DNA of 64,000 bases from JAPOUP01 sp965203255 (GTDB lineage: Bacteria > Pseudomonadota > Alphaproteobacteria > Rhodobacterales > Rhodobacteraceae), in the NCBI GenBank assembly GCA_965203255.1, contig OZ241882.1:5456001-5520000 (forward strand). Reading direction: 5' to 3'. The notes beneath the pieces were generated by a model that searched no databases, was not told the origin of the DNA, and saw only the letters and a program-made list of their open reading frames with translations. A program made the translations under genes and the position numbers. Shown in pieces: positions 47,002-56,972 of this stretch (within the stretch, counting starts at the first letter, position 1; each line of letters begins with the position of its first letter).

Positions 47002-48476
47002 TCTTCGATACCGTTCTTACCCAAGAGGCTCATGACAGCGCGTCGGACTACCTTCTCCGGCACGTGAATGCCGGACAGATGCAGGAAGACCTCTGCTTTG
47101 CCCTGTGGCGCCCTTCGACAGGGGCCAACAGGAGAGCCGCCATCATTTTTGATATAGTGTTCCCCGTTGCAGGCGACCGACATTTGCATGGCAACGCAAG
47201 TTTCGAACCCTCCTACCTAACCCGTGCCACGCGAACTGCCATCCAGCGAGGTGCCGGGCTGGCGTTCATGCACAACCACTTCACCAGCGGTTGGCAGGAC
47301 ATGAGCGCACCAGATATCGCTGCCGAGCGAGACCGAATCTCACCTTCCGCTCGCGCCACCGGCTTGCCTCTCGTTGGATTGACACTCGGCAAGGACCAAA
47401 GCTGGAGCGCGCGGTTTTGGGCGTGGGACGGCGATACCTTCAATCGCACTTGGTGCGACAAGGTCCGCGTCGTCGGCCGGCAATTTGGCGTTACATTCAA
47501 ACAGCGCCCAATCGGTGAGCGACGCCAACTTCTGCAGCGCACCGTCGACACTTGGGGCGACAAGTGCCAACGAGACCTCTCCGGCCTTCATTTCGGTATC
47601 GTCGGGGTCGGAAGCGTGGGCTGCGTGATTGCCGAAGCCTTGGCAAGGATGGGTATGGAAAGGCTCACGATCATCGATCCGGATCGGGTCGAAGCCCACA
47701 ACCTCGACCGCCTTCTATACGCTTCGGAAGACGATGTCGGCTCTCTGAAGGTCGACCTGATCGCTAAACACGCCAGCAGGTCAGCGACTGCAGCGAAGTT
47801 TGCAGTCCACACCTGCCCCTTGCCTATTCAAGACAATCGCGCCTTCGCCGCCGCTCTCGATTGCGATATACTGTTCTCCGCCGTAGATCGCCCGCTTCCC
47901 AAGGATCTTGTCAACCATATCGCCTACGCACATTGCATTCCTGTCATTTCCGGCGGCGTGTTCATCGACAACAAGCCGGACGGTACACTTGGTCAGGCGG
48001 CATGGGGCGTCACGACCATCGGACCGAAGTTTCGTTGTCTGCGATGCGATGGCCAATACACCAGTTCCGACGTTGTCCTCGACGTCGACGGTTCTCTGGA
48101 TGACCCGGCCTATGTTCACAACCTCACCGAAACCGGCCGGACGCCGCGCAACCAGAACGTCTTTCCCTTCAGCGCGAACCTTGCCACGTCCATGGTAATC
48201 GCCATGATTCGACTAGTCATAGCAGACACTTGGTGGCCTGAACGCTCCGGCCGGGAGCACTACAGCCTGATACCAAACCGCCTCGAAGTGGAGGCCCTGA
48301 AATGCAATGAGCACTGCTCGGTCGTCGAGAAGACTGCTTTTGGCGATCATTTCAAGTACCCGTTCCTTCACACCGCACCTGTCGAGGTGCCAGACGCTGA
48401 ATCCGTCATCGCCCGTTTGCTCAGGCAGTGCAGAAAACTTCTTGTCCGGTATTCACAGCTCCTGAGGAACCCTTGA
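46998..48476 (+). CDS. JAMM protease - ThiF/E1 adenylyltransferase fusion
   Basis: A 492-residue protein with a TTG start at 46998 overlapping the E2-like stop (TTGA). The N-terminal ~160 residues are a JAB/JAMM metalloprotease: His92-x-His94, Ser103 and Asp106 form the H-x-H-x8-S-x2-D motif, with Glu30 a likely partner. Residues ~190-430 are an E1-like domain with Gly203-x-Gly205-x2-Gly208, Asp227-x-Asp229, Asn235, Arg238 and Lys251. Cys347/Cys350 and Cys436/Cys440 could bind zinc. E1 enzymes adenylate the modifier C-terminus; JAMM domains process or remove modifiers. Having both in one chain suggests tight control of maturation and conjugation. All key residues are present. Confidence 0.9.
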   Translation: MIFDTVLTQEAHDSASDYLLRHVNAGQMQEDLCFALWRPSTGANRRAAIIFDIVFPVAGDRHLHGNASFEPSYLTRATRTAIQRGAGLAFMHNHFTSGWQDMSAPDIAAERDRISPSARATGLPLVGLTLGKDQSWSARFWAWDGDTFNRTWCDKVRVVGRQFGVTFKQRPIGERRQLLQRTVDTWGDKCQRDLSGLHFGIVGVGSVGCVIAEALARMGMERLTIIDPDRVEAHNLDRLLYASEDDVGSLKVDLIAKHASRSATAAKFAVHTCPLPIQDNRAFAAALDCDILFSAVDRPLPKDLVNHIAYAHCIPVISGGVFIDNKPDGTLGQAAWGVTTIGPKFRCLRCDGQYTSSDVVLDVDGSLDDPAYVHNLTETGRTPRNQNVFPFSANLATSMVIAMIRLVIADTWWPERSGREHYSLIPNRLEVEALKCNEHCSVVEKTAFGDHFKYPFLHTAPVEVPDAESVIARLLRQCRKLLVRYSQLLRNP

Positions 48477-49738
48477 TGCCTCGCATAAACGAATTCTCGC
48501 TCCAGGACATTCGTTGTTTTGGCTCTACCCAGCGAACACGCCTGGCTCGCATTACGCTGCTTGTCGGCGAAAACAGTGTCGGTAAGTCCACTTTTCTTGG
48601 TTGCTTCAGCGCATTCGCTCATCTTTCCAATATGGATAAATTGGATGACGGGTCCCCATTTGACCGCCCCCCTTTTTCTATGGGCAGTTACGACACGATC
48701 GCTCGGTCGGGCGCTTCGGTCTTTACCATTGCTGGACGATATGACGACTACATTCACTCGACCGCTCAATTCTCCTTTGGCCGCGGCAAGAATGGACGAA
48801 TTCTTGAAAGACATGCGGCGTTTACCTTCGCCGGAAGAGACACCTCATTGGCGCAAATAGAAATGTCCACGGGCAGTAGCGACGGCAGGGCAGACCAAGA
48901 GTTGTCGTTTCGAGGTCCAAATTTCGACTTTTCCATGGATTGGGCGGAGATATCATTTATGCCCATTTCCTTTTGGCTGTCGCGTTACGTGCGTCAGGGG
49001 TTTCTCCCTTACAGTGGCGATAGAACAACTTTCGAAAGTCGGCGAGGTGGTCCGGTCACATCGGAGGAAGTTGTTGAGTTCAACAAGTTCGCGAACTTTT
49101 TTCGATCCGAGATGCCGTTACCTGTGGAACCGAGTTTTCATGTCGAAGCTCTGGACCCCGATGTGCTCCCCCGGCAACGCATCTATCGCGAACTTCCAAA
49201 GTACTTGATTGATTCTTCAGAACGGGCACTGATTGCCCAGCCCGGCAGCGAACTCGGCTTGTGGGACGGCATAGCGCTGAACAGATCCACCTCGGACGAT
49301 GGAACGGAAATCTTGGTCAAGACGGCCGCCGGTTCCCATAATTTGGTGGACGTGGGATATGGAGTACATTCGATGCTCCCCCTTGTTCACGCAATAGCCG
49401 CAGCCCATAAGCCCAGTATTTTCCTGCTCCAGCAGCCGGAAGTTCACGTGCATCCAGTGGCTCAAGCCAAATTGGCTCAGTTCATGGCTGAAGGGCCGCA
49501 CGACTACATCATAGAAACCCACAGTGACCATATTGTCGATCGCTTCAGGTTGTGCGTTATGCAGCAGGTGATACAACCAGACGAGCTAGCCATCCTGTAT
49601 TTCGAGAACAAGGACGATGGCTTGGGGTCGCGAATCTACAATATCTCCGTTGATTCGCAGGGAAATGTAGTCGACCCACCTGACACATACCGCGAATTTT
49701 TCCTGACGGAAACAGAACGGCTCCTAGGGCTCAAGTAG
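48476..49738 (+). CDS. AAA/ABC-type ATPase associated with the ubiquitin-like operon
   Basis: A 420-residue protein; ATG 48476 overlaps the E1 stop (TGATG). The Walker A is GENSVGKST at 31-39, the Walker B region is FLLQQPEVHVHP near 316-327, and the following IIETHSDHIVDRFRL matches the switch region of OLD-like/SMC-like single-chain ATPases (AAA_21 type). The acidic Glu of LLxEPE is replaced by Gln-Gln-Pro-Glu, where the last Glu may serve. Such ATPases act as sensors or motors in several defence systems (OLD, Gabija-type GajA, retron partners). No Toprim domain is visible; the nuclease activity is instead supplied by the next gene, four bases downstream. Confidence 0.85.
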   Translation: MPRINEFSLQDIRCFGSTQRTRLARITLLVGENSVGKSTFLGCFSAFAHLSNMDKLDDGSPFDRPPFSMGSYDTIARSGASVFTIAGRYDDYIHSTAQFSFGRGKNGRILERHAAFTFAGRDTSLAQIEMSTGSSDGRADQELSFRGPNFDFSMDWAEISFMPISFWLSRYVRQGFLPYSGDRTTFESRRGGPVTSEEVVEFNKFANFFRSEMPLPVEPSFHVEALDPDVLPRQRIYRELPKYLIDSSERALIAQPGSELGLWDGIALNRSTSDDGTEILVKTAAGSHNLVDVGYGVHSMLPLVHAIAAAHKPSIFLLQQPEVHVHPVAQAKLAQFMAEGPHDYIIETHSDHIVDRFRLCVMQQVIQPDELAILYFENKDDGLGSRIYNISVDSQGNVVDPPDTYREFFLTETERLLGLK

Positions 49739-49751
49739 ATAGGTGAAACGA

Positions 49752-50231
49752 ATGTGCGTGGTCGCAATTGTTGATGCAGACACATTCCATAAACTGGCCA
49801 CACAGCAGGGCCCAGCTGATGAATTATTCCTTTCTTGGATTCGCCGTAGGCACGGTATGCTGGCATTTTCAGCCACTGGCCAGTACAACACGGAGATCCA
49901 AAAGAACGGCCCGGTAAGGCAACTCATCAGCGAATATGAGAGAGGCGGACAGCTGAAGAAAATATCTGCGGACCAGTTCACCGTTGCTGAGGATCAAATG
50001 GCGGAAAAGAATATCCGGTCAAATGATTCGCATATATTGTCATTGGCGCTTGCAAGTGATGCCAGAGTTCTTTGCTCAAATGACGGCGATCTCCGTGACG
50101 ACTTTAAAGACAAAGATATTCTGCCATCTATGGGAAGAAAACCGCGGATACTGTATCCGTTTGACGGAAGCCACACGCAACGTCGTAAGTTTCTAAATCG
50201 ACATCGCTGTGCCGACCGGCAGCGTAAGTAG
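49752..50231 (+). CDS. PIN-domain nuclease-like protein
   Basis: A 159-residue protein beginning MCVVAIVDADTFHKL. Conserved acidic residues are placed as in PIN nucleases: Asp8, Glu48 (QYNTEIQ), Asp92 (SNDSHILSLAL) and Asp111/Asp113 (CSNDGDLRDDF). PIN domains are metal-dependent RNases (for example VapC toxins). ATG 49752 is chosen since AGGTGA lies 6 bases upstream; GTG 49743 is the alternative. No antitoxin gene is adjacent, so the preceding ATPase or the conjugation genes may control it. The last gene of the operon; the predicted effector. Confidence 0.78.
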   Translation: MCVVAIVDADTFHKLATQQGPADELFLSWIRRRHGMLAFSATGQYNTEIQKNGPVRQLISEYERGGQLKKISADQFTVAEDQMAEKNIRSNDSHILSLALASDARVLCSNDGDLRDDFKDKDILPSMGRKPRILYPFDGSHTQRRKFLNRHRCADRQRK

Positions 50232-50424
50232 CCGTTGGTCAATGAGAAAAGATTCGACTTTCTTGTGACGTACGCCATTGTCCTTCGGTCGCCGTCGGGC
50301 GGCTTCGAAGTGACTAAAATGACAGCAGGCAGGCAGGACAGCGGGCAGAAAGCCCGCAGGGCAGCGGATTACGCTTCCGGGCGGGGAGCGCGAACGCCTC
50401 GGGAGCATCACCAACAACCCGCGG
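50232..50424. other. Spacer after the ubiquitin-like operon
   Basis: About 190 bp between the PIN gene and the degP remnant. No gene and no clear terminator hairpin are visible. Confidence 0.35.
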
Positions 50425-50735
50425 AGCCTCGGCCGTGTTCGCATGTTGAAGAACCGGGAGAAGAACGGCGTCGTTGACGAAATGTGAGAATTGTGTCCGC
50501 ATGACCCGCCTTGCGTAGATGTTCACAACCGAAGGCGCTCTGTACCTGACCACTGGCGTGGAGCTGAACGTGATCACCTCAAGGCCTGTCGGTACTTTCG
50601 TGTCCGCCGTCGCTGTTCCTGAAAGCACGAGAACTGCTGCCACTGGAAATATCTGTATAACCGCCTCTTCTTGATGCGGACACAGATTGTTTTCGATTGC
50701 CGGAATTCAAGTGCTTGGGCTGAGAGCAGTTCGGT
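50425..50735 (-). pseudogene. Decayed duplicate of the degP-type gene 5' end
   Basis: Bases ~50425-50735 follow ~44893-45200 in the same orientation: the leader (ACACAGATTGTTTTCGATTG), the signal-peptide end (SGTATADTKVPTGLE), and PSVVNIYARRV with the next ~30 codons. Several substitutions and small indels break the frame, and the protease core is missing. The two copies bracket the ubiquitin-like operon as direct repeats. Confidence 0.85.
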
Positions 50736-51084
50736 CAAGAAAGAAAGAGGTTCACCTCGCCTGCTGTCGTATCCGCCATTGTCCGACGGCATTGAAGGAC
50801 GATGTGGAAAGTGACATTTCCGAGGCGTCCAATGTAAGTGAACGGCAGATCGTCATTGATGCAGGACGATCCGGCCAATCGATATGTCACACCGCAGGAC
50901 GCTCCGGCGCTCCGGAAAGGAGTGAAGCCCCTGTCCTACGCCGTCATCGCCATTCAGGCGATTCGGGAACGGGACGGAACCCAAACGGAGGGACAGAACA
51001 CGAACTTAAGTCTGATGGATTGAAGGGCGCGATGTGTCGGCCTTCCCGGTTCCTTGCCGCATGCAGTCAGCGAATGAGCTGAAG
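50736..51084. other. Intergenic stretch before the LysR gene
   Basis: About 350 bp. A short plus-strand frame (PANRYVTPQDAPALRKGVKP, ending near 51023) may be a gene remnant, but I do not recognise it. Otherwise nothing is seen. Confidence 0.35.
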
Positions 51085-52002
51085 TCAGTGCGAAACGTCT
51101 CCAAGGTGCATGAATTCCCTAAACGCCGCCGCTGCACTGTTCAATTTGACATTGGCTGCCCAGGCCATTCCGACGTCCATGGTCGGCACGTTGTCCGCCA
51201 ATGACGTCACCTCGACCCTTCTGCCGTCCAGCGACCACTGGCGATAGACCATGTCCGAGAGAATCGTTAACCCCATGCCGCCTGCAACCATTGACCTGAC
51301 CGCTTCCACCGACGACGTGCGGAATACAACGTTTGGTCGGTAGGCTGTTTTGTTCCAGTAGCGCTGAGCCGTGTTGCTGGCCTCGTCAACGGTCAGCATG
51401 ATGTAGGGCTCTCGCGATACATCGGCGAAGGTAATTGTGTCTTGCGCCAGAAGCGGATGCAGCGTTGGCAACCAAAGGCGTCGACGCGATTGCATCAGGG
51501 TCTCGAAGTTCAATCCCTCCTGGTCGATGATGTTCGAGGTCAGCATCACCGCCAAGTCGAATACGCCAGAAACCAGCCCGTCCTCGATGGCGTCCCGCGG
51601 GGCCTCGGTCAACTGCAACCTGACGCTGGGAAAGGAACGCTGGAACTTCTCGAGAAAGGGCGGGATGTAATAGCCCGCGACCGTATAGGTCAGCGCCAGT
51701 CGCAGCAGTCCCTGGATGTCGTCCCGCTTTCGACGCGGCGCTTGGACCGCTTCGTCCACCGCCGCCATGATGCGGCGGGCGTGGTCCAGGAAGATGTTCC
51801 CTTCATAGGTCAGGGAAACGCCGCCACCGTGTCGGGCAAACAGGGGCGTCCCGATGGTTTCCTCAAGCTGTCTGATTGCCGTCGTAAGCGCGGACTGGGA
51901 GACATTGAGTCCTTTGGCGGCACGCGAGATCTGTCCGGCATTTGCGACACCGGTGAAATAGCGGATCTGACGTAGGGAAGGTTGTTTCATTTTGATACCC
52001 AT
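51085..52002 (-). CDS. LysR-family transcriptional regulator
   Basis: A 305-residue protein (or 301 from the Met at 51990, MKQPSLRQIRYF). It has an N-terminal winged helix-turn-helix (AGQISRAAKGLNVSQSALTT, then AIRQLEETIGTPLFARHGGG) and a C-terminal substrate-binding domain (LRLALTYTVAGYYIPPFLEK). LysR proteins bind a small-molecule inducer. It is divergent from the TorT-like/ABC/Pxp operon with a ~290-bp spacer, so it probably regulates that operon; the inducer is unknown. Confidence 0.9.
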   Translation of the reverse strand: MGIKMKQPSLRQIRYFTGVANAGQISRAAKGLNVSQSALTTAIRQLEETIGTPLFARHGGGVSLTYEGNIFLDHARRIMAAVDEAVQAPRRKRDDIQGLLRLALTYTVAGYYIPPFLEKFQRSFPSVRLQLTEAPRDAIEDGLVSGVFDLAVMLTSNIIDQEGLNFETLMQSRRRLWLPTLHPLLAQDTITFADVSREPYIMLTVDEASNTAQRYWNKTAYRPNVVFRTSSVEAVRSMVAGGMGLTILSDMVYRQWSLDGRRVEVTSLADNVPTMDVGMAWAANVKLNSAAAAFREFMHLGDVSH

Positions 52003-52293
52003 GATCTGATTTTTTTATTTTATGTGATACGTGCGTAGGTTTCCACCTCATCATCCGCAAGCCGCATGATGCTCGTTGGCATAAAGAAATTTGTTACATA
52101 ACATGTGATTATACATAACCTGCGTGTCTGGTGCCAAAGTATTTCGGCAAGCACCCGCCAGCTTCTTAATATAGATTTTATTAAATATAATAAAGCATTA
52201 TTCGTATTTTACAATGAATCAAGGCGCATCTACACTGCCGTCAGGCCGCCACTTTGGCGGTTGAAACCTGAAATCTGTTCCCGGGAGGAAGAC
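52003..52293. promoter_or_regulatory. AT-rich divergent control region between LysR gene and catabolic operon
   Basis: Markedly more AT-rich than its surroundings, with runs such as TTTTTTATTTTATG near 52010 and TTTTATTAAATATAATAAAG near 52173-52192. The segment 52090-52120 contains GTTACATAAC and TTATACATAACC, partly repeated ATAAC words that could form a LysR site. Individual boxes are not certain. Confidence 0.45.
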
Positions 52294-53373
52294 ATGAGAA
52301 GGTCAAATGCACTATTGTCAGGATCGTCCGCGCTGGCGTTGACGTTGGTGCTCGGCACCGCGGCCCAAGCCGAAGCCTGGTATCCTTACACGGTCGAGGT
52401 TTGGGATCCGCCGTTCGACATGTCCAGCCAGCGCACGAGCGTGGACTACGTGCCACTGGAGACGGCCAACCGGAAATGGGATCTCTGCATTTCCTTCCCG
52501 CATATGAAGGATGCCTACTGGCTGGGTGTCGACTACGGCGTGGTCGACGAGGCCAGGCGCCTTGGCGTTTCCGCCACCGTCGTTGAGGCTGGCGGGTACA
52601 CCGAACTCAACACCCAGATATCCCAGATCGAGGACTGCGTTTCGGCCGGGGCTGACGCGGTGATCATCGGCGCGATTTCCTTCGACGGGCTGAACAATCT
52701 TGTCGGCGAGATTCGGGCAAAGGGCATTCCGGTCATCGACGTGATCAACGGCATGTCGTCGGACCAGCTTTCGGCCAAGTCGCTGGTCTCCTTTGGCGAG
52801 ATGGGCGCGAAGGCCGGGGAGTATCTGGCCAGAGAGCATCCAGCGGGAAGCGGTACGGCCAAGGCCGCTTGGTTTCCTGGACCTGCGGGGGCTGGCTGGG
52901 TCGAGGCGGGCAACGCAGGCTTCACCGATGCCATCGAGGGCAGTTCCGTCGAGTTGGTCGACACGAGGTACGGAGACACCGGCAAGGAAGTGCAGGCCAA
53001 GCTGGTCGAGGACACCCTCGAGACACATCCCGACCTCGGTTACATCGTTGGCACGGCCGTGACAGCCGAGGCCGCAGTGCCAATTCTGCGTTCGCTTGGG
53101 CTGACCGATCAGGTCCGCGTGATCTCCTACTACTACACGCCCGGCGTGGACCGCGGCATCGCGCGCGGCCAGATTCTCGCCGCCCCTACCGACTCGATGG
53201 TCATCCAGGGCCGAATCGCGGTCGACCAGGCAGTGCGCATTCTTGAAGGCGAGGATTACATCAAGCACGCAGGTCCCGCGCTGTATGTGGTGACGCAGGA
53301 AAACCACGGCGAGTTCGACCCGTCGTCAACCCTTGCTCCGGACGGGTTCCGCCCTGTCTTCACGGTAGAATAG
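52294..53373 (+). CDS. TorT-like periplasmic solute-binding protein
   Basis: A 359-residue protein with a signal peptide (to about AQA at 26). The mature part, with YPYTVEVWDPPFDMSSQR, ISFPHMKDAYWLGVDYGVVD, and VEAGGYTELNTQISQIEDCV, resembles TorT, the periplasmic TMAO-binding partner of the TorS kinase, within the PBP1 fold. Here no TorS-type kinase is adjacent and a ribose-type ABC transporter follows, so it is more likely the transporter's binding protein. Ligand unknown. ATG 52294 follows GGGAGGAAG. First gene of the operon. Confidence 0.85.
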   Translation: MRRSNALLSGSSALALTLVLGTAAQAEAWYPYTVEVWDPPFDMSSQRTSVDYVPLETANRKWDLCISFPHMKDAYWLGVDYGVVDEARRLGVSATVVEAGGYTELNTQISQIEDCVSAGADAVIIGAISFDGLNNLVGEIRAKGIPVIDVINGMSSDQLSAKSLVSFGEMGAKAGEYLAREHPAGSGTAKAAWFPGPAGAGWVEAGNAGFTDAIEGSSVELVDTRYGDTGKEVQAKLVEDTLETHPDLGYIVGTAVTAEAAVPILRSLGLTDQVRVISYYYTPGVDRGIARGQILAAPTDSMVIQGRIAVDQAVRILEGEDYIKHAGPALYVVTQENHGEFDPSSTLAPDGFRPVFTVE

Positions 53374-53447
53374 TAAGGCAGGGGCTGGCCATTCCCTCTC
53401 CTGCCCATGCAATCGCAGGGGGTCGCACCTCGCCCGTTGCGGGCGAG

Positions 53448-54943
<1,496 letters not shown>

Positions 54944-54944
<1 letters not shown>

Positions 54945-55960
54945 TGGCTGTGGAAAAGACAGCCGGGAGAACCGCGGCTCGCGCCCTCAAGCGCATGTTC
55001 ATCCGGCTTGGAGTTCTCCCCTTCCTGCTGCTGGCCGCCCTGGTCATCTTCACGCTGATGTCCGAAAACTTCCTGACGTCGCGCAACCTGACAAACGTTC
55101 TAAGGCAGTCCGTCTATCTGGTCATCGTTTCGATCGGGCAGATGCTGGCGCTGCTGACCGGCGGGTTCGACCTGTCTGTAGGCACGATCCTAGCTCTGGC
55201 GTCAGTGGCAGGCGCTATGGCCATGGCCGCCACCTACGCTGCAATGCCTGAGGCAATCTGGCTGTCGATTGCGGTCGGATGTCTTGCCGGGATTGTGGCG
55301 GGCACGACGATCGGTGTCATTAATGGTGTGGGTGTGGCGTTCTTCAATGTCTCGCCTTTCATGATGTCGTTGGGCATGGCGTCGGTGGGGTTCGGAATCG
55401 CTCTCGTTTTGACGGGCGGCGTGCCGGTCTATGGAATGCCCATTCAGTTCGGTGACACGTTCGGCTTTGGGACTCTCGTTGGCGTCCCCGTGCCGGTGCT
55501 CGTAGCTGCATTCCTGGTGCTGGCGCTATACGTCTTCCTATACCGTACGCCTTACGGTCGGCATTTCTACGCTGTGGGCGGCAATCGTGAGGCAGCGTCT
55601 CTGTCGGGGATCAACACGCGCGGCACGCTGTTCCTTACCTACGTACTCTGCGCGTTTTTCGCCGCAGTGGCGGGAATGCTGCTTACCGCTCGACTGGACA
55701 CGGGCGAGGCCAATATCGGAGCATCCATGCCTTTGGAGTCGATCGCCGCCTGCGTCATTGCAGGGGTCAGCCTGCGCGGAGGGGTGGGACGGCTGGAAAG
55801 CGTCGTGCTTGGTGCGCTCTTCATCGGCCTGGTGCAGAACGGGATGAATCTCGCCCGGATCGAAAGCTACCTGCAAACGGTCGTGCTGGGCGCACTTCTG
55901 ATCCTGGCGGTGATCGCCGACCAGATCCGCCTGAAATACGTTGCGACTTTGAGGGACTAG
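54944..55960 (+). CDS. Ribose-type ABC transporter permease
   Basis: A 338-residue membrane protein with about ten helices and the conserved LLTGGFDLSVGTILALASVA motif of RbsC-type permeases, then FYAVGGNREAASLSGINTRG and AACVIAGVSLRGGVGRLESV. ATG 54944 overlaps the ATPase stop. It forms the channel of the importer. The substrate class (sugar or other small polar molecule) is not fixed by sequence. Confidence 0.92.
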
Positions 55961-55972
55961 GGAGGATACGCC

Positions 55973-56701
55973 ATGCAGGTGGACATCAACTGTGACATGG
56001 GCGAGAGCTTTGCTCTTTACCGAATGGGCGACGACGCTGGAATAATGCCATATATCACCCGTGCCAACGTCGCCTGCGGGTTCCACGGATCCGACCCCAA
56101 CCACATGCGTAGCACGGTGGCTCTGGCCAAGCGGCACGGAGTCAAGGTGGGTGCACACGTCTCGCTGCCCGACCTGCCTGGTTTCGGGCGGCGCGAGATG
56201 AAGGTTGATCGCGAGGAGATGGTCAACATCATTCTCTATCAAATCGGCGCACTCCTTTCATTCCTGAAGCTCGAGGGGATGGCGCTCTGCCATGTCAAGC
56301 CGCACGGCGCACTCTATGGCATGGCGGCCCGACAGGAACACATCGCTGAGGCGGTCGCCGACGCGGCAGAACTGTATGGTGTTCCTGTCACTGGAATGAC
56401 CGGAACGCTGCATGAAAGAGTCTATACGCGACGAGGCGTGGGCTTCCTGCCGGAATTCTTCGCAGATCTGGAGTACGACGATGAAGGCCATCTGATCATC
56501 ACGCGCGAGCATGAGGCTGTGAAACCGGAACTTGCCGCAAGCCGCGCGGTGGCTGCCGTGCGGGACGGAACCCTGACCACCGTCGGCGGCAAGACGCTGC
56601 CGGTGCGCGCCGAAACGGTCTGTATCCATTCCGACACGCCAGATGCAGTGAAGATTGGCAGGGCGGTCAACGCAGCACTCAGTCAACTCTCCGCCACGTG
56701 A
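55973..56701 (+). CDS. pxpA: LamB/YcsF family protein (5-oxoprolinase subunit A-like)
   Basis: A 242-residue protein starting MQVDINCDMGESFALYRMGD, with ITRANVACGFHGSDPNHMRS and VKPHGALYGMAARQEHIAEA, the signature blocks of LamB/YcsF. In other bacteria PxpA acts with PxpB and PxpC in ATP-dependent opening of 5-oxoproline to glutamate. Here biotin carrier and biotin carboxylase genes sit between pxpA and pxpB, suggesting a related but biotin-dependent reaction. It starts 12 bp after the permease. Confidence 0.9.
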   Translation: MQVDINCDMGESFALYRMGDDAGIMPYITRANVACGFHGSDPNHMRSTVALAKRHGVKVGAHVSLPDLPGFGRREMKVDREEMVNIILYQIGALLSFLKLEGMALCHVKPHGALYGMAARQEHIAEAVADAAELYGVPVTGMTGTLHERVYTRRGVGFLPEFFADLEYDDEGHLIITREHEAVKPELAASRAVAAVRDGTLTTVGGKTLPVRAETVCIHSDTPDAVKIGRAVNAALSQLSAT

Positions 56702-56732
56702 ATGCCGTGGCGGGCAAACGGGAGAAACGTCC

Positions 56733-56972
56733 ATGGCCAGACACGAAATCAAGTCCCCGATTCCGGGCACCTTCTATCGCAAGCCAGCACCCGACGAGCC
56801 GTCCTTTGTGGAAATCGGCGATACCGTGGCCGAAGGCGACGTTGTCGCGCTTGTTGAGGTCATGAAGTCCTTTCATTCGGTCAAGTCGGATGCCGAGGGC
56901 ACAGTTTCCGGCTTTCCGCTCGAAGATGGTGAACCTGTGACGGCTGGGATGACCATCGTCGAACTGGAATGA
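56733..56972 (+). CDS. Biotin carboxyl carrier protein (AccB-like, short)
   Basis: A 79-residue single-domain biotinyl protein. The biotin attachment site reads VALVEVMKSFHSV with Lys45; canonical carriers have A/V-M-K-M, so Ser replaces the residue after Lys. The family's usual N-terminal Pro/Ala-rich extension of AccB is absent, as in carriers linked to PxpB/PxpC clusters. It overlaps the biotin carboxylase start (ATGA). Confidence 0.9.
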   Translation: MARHEIKSPIPGTFYRKPAPDEPSFVEIGDTVAEGDVVALVEVMKSFHSVKSDAEGTVSGFPLEDGEPVTAGMTIVELE

